Positions 1 through 7,844 of a DNA stretch of 64,000 nt are shown in pieces; position 1 is the first letter of the stretch; every line of letters begins with the position of its first letter. This stretch comes from Pseudomonas sp. Choline-02u-1 (GTDB lineage: Bacteria; Pseudomonadota; Gammaproteobacteria; Pseudomonadales; Pseudomonadaceae). The DNA lies in contig NZ_PJBC01000003.1 of NCBI RefSeq assembly GCF_002836515.1, positions 310,001-374,000 of the forward strand. The letters are read 5' to 3'. Made by a program: the position numbers and the translations under genes. Under the pieces are notes generated by a model. It was not told the origin of the DNA. It did no database searches and saw only the letters and a list, made by a program, of their open reading frames with translations.

Positions 1-383
1 ATGTTGTAAGTGACTTTCTTGGCGGTCGGCAGCACCTGACCGAAGAATTTCACCTCGCCCGAACCCAGCGCACGACCGCGGCCCGGCAGGCCTTGCCAGC
101 CCAGGAAAAAACCGACCAGTTGCCACATGGCATCCAGACCCAGGCAGCCCGGCATCACCGGATCGCCTTCGAAATGGCAGGCGAAGAACCACAGGTCAGG
201 GTTGATATCCAGCTCGGCGACCAATTCACCTTTGCCGTACTTGCCGCCTTCTTCGCTGATATGGGTGATGCGATCCACCATCAGCATGTTCGGGGCGGGC
301 AGTTGCGCGTTACCTGGGCCGAACAGCTCACCGCGACTGCAGCGCAGCAGGTCTTCCCGAGTAAAGGCGTTTTGTTTGGTCAT
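1..383 (-). CDS. fabA: 3-hydroxydecanoyl-ACP dehydratase FabA (3' end outside window)
   Basis: FabA dehydrates 3-hydroxyacyl-ACP and isomerises trans-2-decenoyl-ACP to cis-3, the entry into anaerobic-type unsaturated fatty acid synthesis in the cytoplasm. The visible 127 residues start [20 protein letters not shown] and contain the catalytic pair His70 ([12 protein letters not shown]) and Asp84 ([14 protein letters not shown]), both at the family positions. The family is about 171 residues, so roughly 44 C-terminal residues lie off the left edge. The start has GGAG-like sequence just upstream. fabB normally follows in pseudomonads but cannot be seen. A palindrome upstream may be its operator. 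Confidence 0.97.
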   Translation of the reverse strand, partial: MTKQNAFTREDLLRCSRGELFGPGNAQLPAPNMLMVDRITHISEEGGKYGKGELVAELDINPDLWFFACHFEGDPVMPGCLGLDAMWQLVGFFLGWQGLPGRGRALGSGEVKFFGQVLPTAKKVTYN

Positions 384-514
384 GCGAGCTCCTCAATAAT
401 CCCATGCGGCAGGTGGGGCAGATCTTCCCGACCGTTCAAAGCGTTCATGCCTCGAACCGGCAGCCTACTCATAGACTATTGCGTTGTGGTGAAAGTCACA
501 GCACCAAGGACATG

Positions 515-532
515 AATGTACACTTGTGCACT
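515..532. promoter_or_regulatory. Candidate operator upstream of fabA (FabR/DesT-like palindrome)
   Basis: An 18-bp imperfect palindrome, read on the fabA strand as AGTGCACAAGTGTACATT (half-sites match at 6 of 8 positions), lies about 130 bp upstream of the fabA start. From memory, operators of the TetR-type fatty-acid regulators FabR and DesT share the form AGyGnACA-spacer-TGTnCrCT. The match is by eye and no clear -35/-10 was found beside it. Confidence 0.35.
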
Positions 533-546
533 GAAATTTTTAATCA

Positions 547-562
547 AGCCCCTTTTGGGGCT
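547..562 (-). terminator. Possible terminator of the receptor/kinase operon
   Basis: AGCCCC-TTTT-GGGGCT forms a 6-bp GC-rich stem. On the minus strand it is followed by TGATTAAAAATTT, only a weak U-tract. It lies about 70 bp after the kinase stop codon. Confidence 0.4.
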
Positions 563-630
563 CGTTCGGGTGCCTAAGACTGCCGCACTTTCGCTTTTCA
601 CGCCAGTCGCAGATGGTCGAAAGGCCCACA

Positions 631-2535
631 CTACGACACCCAGCGCTGCAAAATCTGCTGCAGGTCATTGCGTTTGAACGGCTTGGCCAGGTAATCGTTC
701 ATACCCGCTGCCAGACAGGTTTCGCGATCGCCCTGCAAGGCATTGGCGGTGAGCGCAATGATCGGCACATCGCGGCGTCCGGGCAGGTCGCGAATCTGCC
801 GCGTGGCCTCGTAGCCGTCGATGATCGGCAGCCGGCAATCCATCAGAATTACTTCGAATTCACCGCCCTGGGCACAGCGCACCGCTTGCGCACCATCGGT
901 CGCCACACTCACGGCAAAACCGAGGCTGCGCAGCATCGCTTCAATCACGGTCTGGTTGACCGGATTGTCTTCGACCAGCAATACATGCCGTCCTTCGCCC
1001 TGGCCACTGCCGTTCAGCGCACGCGGCGCGACCAGCGGTGGCATTGCCTGCTTATATAGCGCCAGTGGAATTTCCAGCGTAAATACCGAGCCGCGACCTT
1101 CTTCGCTCTGCGCGCGCAACGTGCCGCCCATGCGTTCGGCCAGCGTCCGCGCGATCGGCAGACCCAGACCGGTGCCACCATAGCGGCGGGAGATCGAGCT
1201 GTCGGCCTGCTGGAAGGCATTGAACATCAGCTCCAGACTTTGCGAGGAAATGCCGATACCGCTGTCCCGCACCGAGCAGGTGAACCACAGCAGTTCATGA
1301 TCCAGCGACTGCCATTGCGCCTCGATGCTGACCCGGCCCTGCTCAGTGAACTTCAAGGCATTGCCAACCAGATTGACCAGAATTTGCCGGATCCGCGTCG
1401 GATCACCCTGGACCTGCAAACCGCGCATGTCGTCGGGGATGCGCAGACTCAGCGCCAGGCCACGCTGCGCCGCGCTGTGCTGGAAAGACTGCGCGCAGGC
1501 GCCGATCAGCTCGGCGAGGTTGAACGGAATGTGCTCAAGCTCCAGCTCCGAACGCTCGATCCGCGAAAAGTCGAGAATGTCATTGATGACCTTGAGCAAG
1601 TGCTCGGTCGACTCTGAAGCGAGTGCTGCATATTCGATCTGCTCATCGGTCATCTCGGTGGTTTCGAGTAACTGCAGCATGCCCAGGACGCCGTTCATGG
1701 GCGTGCGCAGTTCATGACTCATCATCGCCAGGAAATCCGATTTGGCGTTGTTGGCTTTTTCTGCCTCTTCGCGGGTCTGGATCAGTTGCGCCATCGCCTG
1801 TTGCTGTTCGCGACTGGCCTGTTCGAGCGCGTGAGCGAGGTTGTTGATGTGCTGCGACAGCGCGCCCAGTTCGGTGTCATCGACAATCGGCAGCGGCGTC
1901 TTGTAGTCGCCTTCCTGAATGGCCTTGACCGCGTCGCCGATGTCGCGGATCGGTTGCGACAGACTGCCGGCCAGGCGCCGCGCCACGACGAACGTGAAGA
2001 GCAGAGCAAACAGCGCGAGGATTGCGGCCTTGAACAGGATTTCCTGCTGGCGCTGACTGAAAGCGTCATTGGACAACCCGACGATCACCCGTCCCAGATA
2101 ATCCTCGCCCGCGGCGCCGTTGCTGACTTTGCCGTCCTGGAAAAAATCATTGTGCAAGGCGATACGCTGCAAACGCACCGGCGCCTGGAACACTTCGACC
2201 TGATGCGGGCGGCTGTGGCTATCGGCCGGTTGTTCGACGTACACCAGAATCCGGTTGGCGCTGTCCTGCACTTCGAGAAAGCGCACATTGGGGGTGGCCA
2301 GTGTCGCCTTGAGCAGGCTTTCCAGCACTTCGTTGTTGCCGGAAATCACCCCGTATTCCGTGGCGGGGGCGAGTTGGTTGGCGATCAACTGACCGGTGTG
2401 GTTCAGCTCCTGACGCAAATCCTGGATACGCACGAAGGTAAAGAAACTGATCAACAGCAGTGTCAGCAACAGCGCCGGCCCGAGGCTGATCAGTTGTGTG
2501 CGGGTGTTGATGTCCCAACGGCGACGGAAATTCAT
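631..2535 (-). CDS. Hybrid sensor histidine kinase/response regulator (PA1611-like)
   Basis: A 634-residue inner-membrane hybrid kinase. Order seen: TM helix about 15-36; periplasmic region about 37-165; second TM about 168-185; HAMP linker about 186-240; coiled coil; HisKA with phospho-acceptor His274 in MMSHELRTPMNGVLG; HATPase with N box near 388-392, DSGIGI 424-429 and GGTGLGL; C-terminal receiver with acidic EDN (522-524), Asp566 and Lys618. It has no Hpt domain, so phosphate should pass to a separate Hpt protein. By position next to fabA it corresponds to P. aeruginosa PA1611, described as acting with RetS and HptB in the Gac/Rsm network. Its ATG overlaps the preceding stop by 4 bp, implying coupled translation. 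Ligand unknown. Confidence 0.93.
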   Translation of the reverse strand: MNFRRRWDINTRTQLISLGPALLLTLLLISFFTFVRIQDLRQELNHTGQLIANQLAPATEYGVISGNNEVLESLLKATLATPNVRFLEVQDSANRILVYVEQPADSHSRPHQVEVFQAPVRLQRIALHNDFFQDGKVSNGAAGEDYLGRVIVGLSNDAFSQRQQEILFKAAILALFALLFTFVVARRLAGSLSQPIRDIGDAVKAIQEGDYKTPLPIVDDTELGALSQHINNLAHALEQASREQQQAMAQLIQTREEAEKANNAKSDFLAMMSHELRTPMNGVLGMLQLLETTEMTDEQIEYAALASESTEHLLKVINDILDFSRIERSELELEHIPFNLAELIGACAQSFQHSAAQRGLALSLRIPDDMRGLQVQGDPTRIRQILVNLVGNALKFTEQGRVSIEAQWQSLDHELLWFTCSVRDSGIGISSQSLELMFNAFQQADSSISRRYGGTGLGLPIARTLAERMGGTLRAQSEEGRGSVFTLEIPLALYKQAMPPLVAPRALNGSGQGEGRHVLLVEDNPVNQTVIEAMLRSLGFAVSVATDGAQAVRCAQGGEFEVILMDCRLPIIDGYEATRQIRDLPGRRDVPIIALTANALQGDRETCLAAGMNDYLAKPFKRNDLQQILQRWVS

Positions 2536-3464
2536 GGGCGGCGCTCTCCTTCGGCCAAGGCAGTGGCGACAGATGCTTCATTCAGCGGTTCGATGCCCAG
2601 TGAACGAGCCACCTGCGCATTACTTGAAACTTTGAAACGCGCGGGATAAAGCGTTCGCGGCCATGCACTGGTCGGCTGGTCGAGCAAATGGTCGAGGATC
2701 GCCAGCCAGTCACTCTGGTCGCTGTAGGTGCTGGCGAGGCTGCCCGCGCGAACGAATGCAATGGTCGGGCCGATCAGCGCAACCTGCCGCGCGTAGCTGC
2801 TGAGCAAGAGGTTTTTCGCCGTTTGCGAGTTGTACAGATCGGGATCGTCGAGGCCGAGCAATACGTCGCTGTTTTTCAGCACAGCGTGTAACGGACGGCT
2901 GTCGTGAGTGTTGTCCCAGCGCTGGCTGACAATCTCCAGATTCAAGGGCCGCGCAGCCACGCGTAATTCGTTGAGAAGGAATTCGCCGTGCTCATCGAAC
3001 AGGACGCCGACGCGCCGGGCCTGCGGCAAGATTCGCCGGATCAATTGCAATTGCCGGCCCAGCGGCGGATCGCTCCAGAGCAGACTCAAGCGCGCCGGCT
3101 GGGCATCGGCGAAACGCTGGCGCGCCTGCAAGCGGCTGATGCGCAGCACCAGCGTCGAGGGGCCTTGCGAGTCCTGCAGGCGCCAGTCGAGACTCGGCAG
3201 ATCGAGCAGGATCAGGCGCAGGCTGGTCGGCAGTTTGCCAGGTGCGGGCAGGCTGGCCAGCGGCTGAAAGCGCACGTTGTCGGTCGGGCGCAATTCACTC
3301 AATGCTTGAACAAAAGCCTGCACGCCGGGGCTTTCCTCGGCACCGGTCAACAGAATATCGGCCGCCTGCACCGCGACGCCGTGCAGCCACGCGGTCAAAA
3401 ACAGGCAGAGCCCGGCCAGCCAGTGGCCAAGGGTTGGCGTCTTCCGTGACGGGCCGTTGCGCAT
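2532..3464 (-). CDS. Periplasmic ABC-type substrate-binding-like protein without a transporter
   Basis: About 310 residues, with a signal peptide (hydrophobic LAGLCLFLTAWLHGVAVQA, then ADILLTGAEESPG). The body looks like the ABC_sub_bind/TrpX type-I binding fold: alternating strands such as RRVGVLFDEHGEF and a late SDVLLGLDDPDLYN segment. The ATG at 3462-3464 is chosen over one 21 bases upstream because GGAG precedes it at good spacing and it lies 1 base past the receptor stop. No permease or ATPase is nearby. It sits between an outer-membrane receptor and a sensor kinase, so a ligand-presenting role to the kinase periplasmic domain is likely (inference). Confidence 0.75.
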   Translation of the reverse strand: MRNGPSRKTPTLGHWLAGLCLFLTAWLHGVAVQAADILLTGAEESPGVQAFVQALSELRPTDNVRFQPLASLPAPGKLPTSLRLILLDLPSLDWRLQDSQGPSTLVLRISRLQARQRFADAQPARLSLLWSDPPLGRQLQLIRRILPQARRVGVLFDEHGEFLLNELRVAARPLNLEIVSQRWDNTHDSRPLHAVLKNSDVLLGLDDPDLYNSQTAKNLLLSSYARQVALIGPTIAFVRAGSLASTYSDQSDWLAILDHLLDQPTSAWPRTLYPARFKVSSNAQVARSLGIEPLNEASVATALAEGERRP

Positions 3465-3465
3465 C

Positions 3466-5589
3466 CTAGAACTCCAGCTCGGCACTGAAATACATCACTC
3501 GGCGTTCGTCGTAATTGTTGTCGACGAAGGTGTTCGGCTGATGGTCGAGGCGCTGTTGCAGCACGCCTGCCAATTGCAACTGAGCTTTGCCGATGGGGAT
3601 GCGTTTGGCGATGCGCGTGTCGACGCGTTCGAAGCGATAGCCATTGAGCGCGTTGTCGCCGTAATAGAAGAGGGCGCTGTTCCAGCCATGCCCCCAGTTG
3701 CGCAGCCATCCGGCCGAGCCGCTGTTGCGTGAGGTGAATTGCTGATCCAGCGGATTGCTCGCCTCGGCATCGACGAAGGCATAAGTGAAGCGCAAACGGT
3801 CGGCGCTGCTGAGGCGCCAGTCAAGTTGCGTTTCAGTGCCGCGAAAGCGCGAGCGGTTGGCGTTGCTGGCGATGTATTGGTTGTTGCGCAGCGGCTCGCT
3901 GATCATTCCGGTGATTTCGTCGTAGAACAGCTTTACGTCCACCGCCAGACCGAGTTCGGCGAAGTAGCCGTTGTAGCCCAACTCGCGCGAACGCATGTGC
4001 TCCTGATCGAGATCGCCGGGGCCACGGGTCTTGACGAAATAACGCGCCGACGACTGGCCGTAGGCCGAGGGCCGCAGGTTGCTGACTTGATAGCTCCAGT
4101 TGACGTTGTTCTCGAACATGTCCGGCGAGCGGATCGCCTCCGAGTACACCGCACGCAGGCCGTGACGCGGGTTGATCAGGTAGTTGACTGCGAAGCGCGG
4201 GGTCAGCGAACTGCCGATCAATTGCGTGTCTTCGAACATCGCACCGCCCTGCACCAGCCAGTGCTCGGTAGCGCGCCATTCAAGTTGGCCGAACGCGCGC
4301 CAAGTGGTGTCGTCGAGGGTGCCGTTGAAGTAGGTCTGCGAATCGGCGCGGTCGTAACGGTAGTTCAGGCCGCTGACCAGACGCAGGTCGTCGGACAGGC
4401 TGAGGGTGTCCTGCAATTCGAGGTCGTAGCGCGACTCGCGGGCGCTCTGGTCGATATCGCCGCACAAGGTCTGGCTGGCGCCGTTACGCCATTGCTCGAG
4501 CACCTGATTGGCCAGCGCCATTTGCTGTGGCGTGCCGGGCGCCGCGCCGGGCCCGGTGAACTGGTTGATGTTGCGCGCCAGCCGCTCGGTGTAATTCGGG
4601 TCGAGCTGCCACAGCTGCGTCAGCTCAGGGCTGAACGACACCTCGGCATCGCAGGCGCGCCAGACTTGCTGGCGATCCCAGTGCTGTGCCGAGCCTTGTA
4701 CATAAAGGCTGTGTTCGGGGTTGATATCGAGATTCCAGCGCACCGAACCGGCGTAATCCTTGGCTACCACGTCGGAATTGTTCCCTGCGTCGGTAATCCC
4801 CGAGAATACTGGGCGGTAGGTGTAAGGCCGCTGATTGCTGCCGTCCTTGGCGTTAAGCTGCCAGTCGAGACTCTGCCCTTCGTCGAGGTTGTGGCTGACT
4901 GCCAGACTCAGACGATTCAAGCGCCGACTGTCGCGATAATCGGCGCCGTTGCGGTCGCTGTCGAAACCGTCGTCTTCCTGGCCGGATAGCGACAGGCGCA
5001 AATCACCGCCATCCCAACCGGTGCCCTGGCTGGCATAAAAGTCGTTGATGCCACGCTGGCCTCGGGTGATTTTCAAGCGCGTGCCGTGGCTGTCGGCCGG
5101 GTGACGAGTGATGATGTTGATCACCGCCATCAGCGCGTTGGCACCGTAACTGACGGTGTTCGGGCCACGGAATACCTCGACCCGGTCGATATCTTCCATG
5201 GCCACTGGAATATCGCTCCAGTCCACTGTGGCCAGACCTGCGCGGTACACCGAGCGGCCATCGATCAACACTTGCATGCGTCGTGCTTCGCTGGCGTTGG
5301 TGCCGTGGTAATTCACGGCTGGCTGATTGCCGTTGATGTTGCCGACCATCATCCCCGGCACCAGCCGCAACAGTTCGTTGAAGTCGCGAACACCGCTGGC
5401 GCTGATCAATTCACTGTCGAGGACGGTCATGCTCCCGGGCACTTCCGCCGGCGTCTGTTTCAGGCGCGTGGCCGTAAGCACTTGCGGCAACGTCTGGCTG
5501 TCGACGAACAGGTCGTCCGCCACCACCAGCGGGCTGAACAGCAGCGCCAGTAGCAGGGGCGAGCGCGGGGGAGAAGAGCCAGAAAGCAC
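3466..5589 (-). CDS. TonB-dependent outer-membrane receptor
   Basis: A 707-residue TonB-dependent receptor. It has an N-terminal signal-like stretch (LLLALLFSPLVVA, cleavage near residue 24), a plug domain at about 35-160 (PGSMTVLDSELI, LIDGRSVY, VEVFRGPNTVSYGANALMAV) and a long beta-barrel ending in the aromatic ELEF. It should import a scarce ligand using TonB energy; siderophore, cobalamin or another ligand cannot be decided. It is first in an operon with the binding protein and kinase. The GTG start is weak: there is no strong RBS and the N-terminus lacks the usual charged n-region, whereas an ATG 34 bases upstream in another frame would give MRANSSLYRLRRAFWLFSP. A start error or indel is possible. 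Confidence 0.9.
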   Translation of the reverse strand: MLSGSSPPRSPLLLALLFSPLVVADDLFVDSQTLPQVLTATRLKQTPAEVPGSMTVLDSELISASGVRDFNELLRLVPGMMVGNINGNQPAVNYHGTNASEARRMQVLIDGRSVYRAGLATVDWSDIPVAMEDIDRVEVFRGPNTVSYGANALMAVINIITRHPADSHGTRLKITRGQRGINDFYASQGTGWDGGDLRLSLSGQEDDGFDSDRNGADYRDSRRLNRLSLAVSHNLDEGQSLDWQLNAKDGSNQRPYTYRPVFSGITDAGNNSDVVAKDYAGSVRWNLDINPEHSLYVQGSAQHWDRQQVWRACDAEVSFSPELTQLWQLDPNYTERLARNINQFTGPGAAPGTPQQMALANQVLEQWRNGASQTLCGDIDQSARESRYDLELQDTLSLSDDLRLVSGLNYRYDRADSQTYFNGTLDDTTWRAFGQLEWRATEHWLVQGGAMFEDTQLIGSSLTPRFAVNYLINPRHGLRAVYSEAIRSPDMFENNVNWSYQVSNLRPSAYGQSSARYFVKTRGPGDLDQEHMRSRELGYNGYFAELGLAVDVKLFYDEITGMISEPLRNNQYIASNANRSRFRGTETQLDWRLSSADRLRFTYAFVDAEASNPLDQQFTSRNSGSAGWLRNWGHGWNSALFYYGDNALNGYRFERVDTRIAKRIPIGKAQLQLAGVLQQRLDHQPNTFVDNNYDERRVMYFSAELEF

Positions 5590-5742
5590 GACGCAGCCTG
5601 TAGAGAGAGGAGTTGGCGCGCATGTTAACCGAGGGCCGACACTTTTCCAGTGACGTTGCAGGCATTTTCATTGATTTTATTGGTCTTCTTCTTACAACTG
5701 ACGGTAATTGTTGCTGGGGCTGGCCGCCACCGGGGGGGGCCG

Positions 5743-5748
5743 TATAAT
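5743..5748 (+). promoter_or_regulatory. Probable -10 of gpsA promoter
   Basis: A perfect TATAAT lies 38 bp upstream of the gpsA ATG, after a G-run. No convincing -35 is present at 16-18 bp spacing. Confidence 0.5.
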
Positions 5749-5786
5749 GCCTGCCATCGCCACTGGTATGGATTAACGGATTGCAT

Positions 5787-6812
5787 ATGACTGAACAGCG
5801 CCCGATTGCGGTCCTGGGAGGCGGAAGTTTTGGTACCGCCGTGGCCAATCTGCTGGCCGAGAACGGCCATCAAGTCCTTCAGTGGATGCGTGACCCCGAG
5901 CAGGCCGAGGCCATCCGGGTCAATCGCGAAAACCCGCGTTACCTCAAAGGCATCAAGATTCTGCCAGGCGTGACCGCGGTCACCGACCTGCAAGCGGCCC
6001 TCGAGGCCTGCGATCTGTGCTTTGTCGCGCTGCCATCCAGCGCCTTGCGCACGGTGCTCGCCGCCCACGCCGAGCGCTTGAGCGGCAAGATGCTGGTCAG
6101 CCTGACCAAAGGCATCGAAGCGCAGACCTTCAAATTGATGAGTCAGATCCTTGAAGAGATCGCCCCGCAGGCACGGATCGGCGTGTTATCCGGGCCGAAT
6201 CTGGCTCGGGAAATTGCCGAGCATGCACTGACCGCCACGGTCGTCGCCAGCGAAGACGAAGCACTGTGCAAAGCGGTGCAAGCCGCACTGCACGGTCGCA
6301 CTTTTCGCGTTTACGCCAGCGCCGACCGTTTCGGTGTCGAGCTGGGCGGGGCGTTGAAAAACGTGTACGCGATCATCGCCGGCATGGCCGTAGCGCTGGA
6401 GATGGGCGAAAACACCAAGAGCATGCTGATCACTCGCGCCTTGGCCGAGATGACCCGCTTTGCGGTGAATCAAGGTGCCAATCCGATGACCTTCCTGGGC
6501 CTGGCCGGCGTTGGCGATCTCATCGTCACGTGCTCATCGCCCAAGAGCCGCAACTATCAGGTCGGTTTTGCCCTCGGCCAAGGCTTGAGCCTCGACGAAG
6601 CGGTGTCGCGTCTGGGCGAGGTCGCTGAAGGGGTCAACACGCTGAAAGTACTCAAGGCCAAGTCCCAGGAAGTCGGCGTGTACATGCCGCTGGTCGCCGG
6701 GCTGCACGCGATCCTGTTCGAAGGCCGCACGCTGGAGCAGGTGATCGGTCTACTGATGCGGGCCGAGCCGAAAACCGACGTCGACTTTATTTCCACCAGC
6801 GGTTTCAACTGA
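5787..6812 (+). CDS. gpsA: Glycerol-3-phosphate dehydrogenase [NAD(P)+]
   Basis: GpsA reduces dihydroxyacetone phosphate to sn-glycerol-3-phosphate for phospholipid synthesis. The 341-residue length fits the family. The nucleotide-binding motif LGGGSFGTA is at 10-18, Lys108 in SLTKGIE and the catalytic Lys191 in [10 protein letters not shown]. The ATG at 5787 is preferred over an in-frame TTG 6 bases upstream because it gives the normal MTEQ...IAVLGGG start. DUF4389 and sixA follow closely, probably as one transcript. Confidence 0.97.
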   Translation: MTEQRPIAVLGGGSFGTAVANLLAENGHQVLQWMRDPEQAEAIRVNRENPRYLKGIKILPGVTAVTDLQAALEACDLCFVALPSSALRTVLAAHAERLSGKMLVSLTKGIEAQTFKLMSQILEEIAPQARIGVLSGPNLAREIAEHALTATVVASEDEALCKAVQAALHGRTFRVYASADRFGVELGGALKNVYAIIAGMAVALEMGENTKSMLITRALAEMTRFAVNQGANPMTFLGLAGVGDLIVTCSSPKSRNYQVGFALGQGLSLDEAVSRLGEVAEGVNTLKVLKAKSQEVGVYMPLVAGLHAILFEGRTLEQVIGLLMRAEPKTDVDFISTSGFN

Positions 6813-6842
6813 TTCAGCTGTTACACGGACAGGAAGCAAGCC

Positions 6843-7190
6843 ATGAACGATCCGAAAAGCGAAACCCAGTACGAATCCATCCTCCTGCGGGTGTTGTGGA
6901 TGATCGTTTATCTGCTGGTCTGGCAAGTCGCGCAGTTCATCCTCGGCGCGGTGGTGTTGGTGCAACTGATTTACCGTCTGATCTACGGCGCACCGAGCGC
7001 CAGCCTGATGAATTTTGGCGACAGCCTGAGCCAGTTTCTTGCGCAGATCGGCCGCTTCGGCACGTTCCACAGTGACCAGAAGCCCTGGCCGTTTGCTGAT
7101 TGGCCGGCGCCGCGCACCCCGGAAGGTGAGGCGCCACACACCGTCGCCCCGGCCGCGCATCCGGTGCGCGATGAGGAGCCCAAGCTATGA
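6843..7190 (+). CDS. DUF4389 membrane protein
   Basis: 115 residues, with a hydrophobic core at about 14-50 (LLRVLWMIVYLLVWQVAQF and LGAVVLVQLIYRLIYG) that makes one or two membrane helices, then a Pro/Glu-rich soluble tail. It matches the DUF4389 pattern found after gpsA in pseudomonads. Function unknown. Its stop overlaps the sixA ATG by 4 bp. Confidence 0.8.
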   Translation: MNDPKSETQYESILLRVLWMIVYLLVWQVAQFILGAVVLVQLIYRLIYGAPSASLMNFGDSLSQFLAQIGRFGTFHSDQKPWPFADWPAPRTPEGEAPHTVAPAAHPVRDEEPKL

Positions 7191-7639
7191 AACTCTGGGT
7201 ATTGCGTCATGGTGAGGCGGTGCCTCACGGCTCTAAAATCGATTCCGAGCGCGAGCTGACCGAGCATGGCCGTAAAGAAGTTCTCAGCAGCGCCGCGCAT
7301 CTGATGGGCCAGCCGCTGACAGCGATTTACGCCAGTCCTTATGTGCGCGCGCAGCAAACCGCGCAGATCGTGCGCGAGGCGTTGGGTTTCGAGCCTGAGA
7401 TCCGCACGGTCGAGTGGTTGACGCCGGAGAGTGATCCGGACAAGGTCGCCGAGCAATTGGTCGCGGTGAGCAATGTGCTGCTGGTCAGCCACAACCCATT
7501 GGTGGGTAACCTGCTCAGCTATCTGCAGCATGGCGCCGGACACCCGCCGGAACGGGTAAGCACAGCGGGGCTGGCGGAGCTTGAGCACAGTGAACTGCTG
7601 ATTGGCTCGATGAAGCTCAATAGCCTGAAACACCCTTAA
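7187..7639 (+). CDS. sixA: Phosphohistidine phosphatase SixA
   Basis: 150 residues of the histidine phosphatase (phosphoglycerate mutase-like) superfamily. The LRHGEA motif (His8) is at the N-terminus, with a second histidine in LLVSHNPLVGN. E. coli SixA removes phosphate from histidine phosphocarriers, reported for the Hpt domain of ArcB and for the nitrogen PTS protein NPr. The short single-domain length fits SixA rather than a sugar phosphatase. It starts inside the DUF4389 stop codon (ATGA). Confidence 0.9.
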   Translation: MKLWVLRHGEAVPHGSKIDSERELTEHGRKEVLSSAAHLMGQPLTAIYASPYVRAQQTAQIVREALGFEPEIRTVEWLTPESDPDKVAEQLVAVSNVLLVSHNPLVGNLLSYLQHGAGHPPERVSTAGLAELEHSELLIGSMKLNSLKHP

Positions 7640-7650
7640 CGCCATATCGC

Positions 7651-7739
7651 TGTGGGAGCGGGCTTGCTCGCGAATGCGGTGTGTCATTCACAGTTGATGT
7701 GTCTGATCCACCGCATTCGCGAGCAAGCCCGCTCCCACA
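7651..7739. repeat. REPIN: two inverted REP sequences
   Basis: Two arms (7651-7681 and 7709-7739) form a perfect 31-bp inverted repeat around a 27-bp loop. The arm begins TGTGGGAGCGGGCTTGCTCG, the well-known REP core of fluorescent pseudomonads. It lies between sixA and the next gene and could also stabilise or end the gpsA transcript. Confidence 0.93.
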
Positions 7740-7844
7740 TTGGATCTGCGCAAACCTCACGAAATTATTTGTTTGAAATTTCCAACCAAGCACTTGCTTG
7801 GTTGACTACGCTTGCTCCAGACCAAAAAAACAGGAGCGAGTCGC

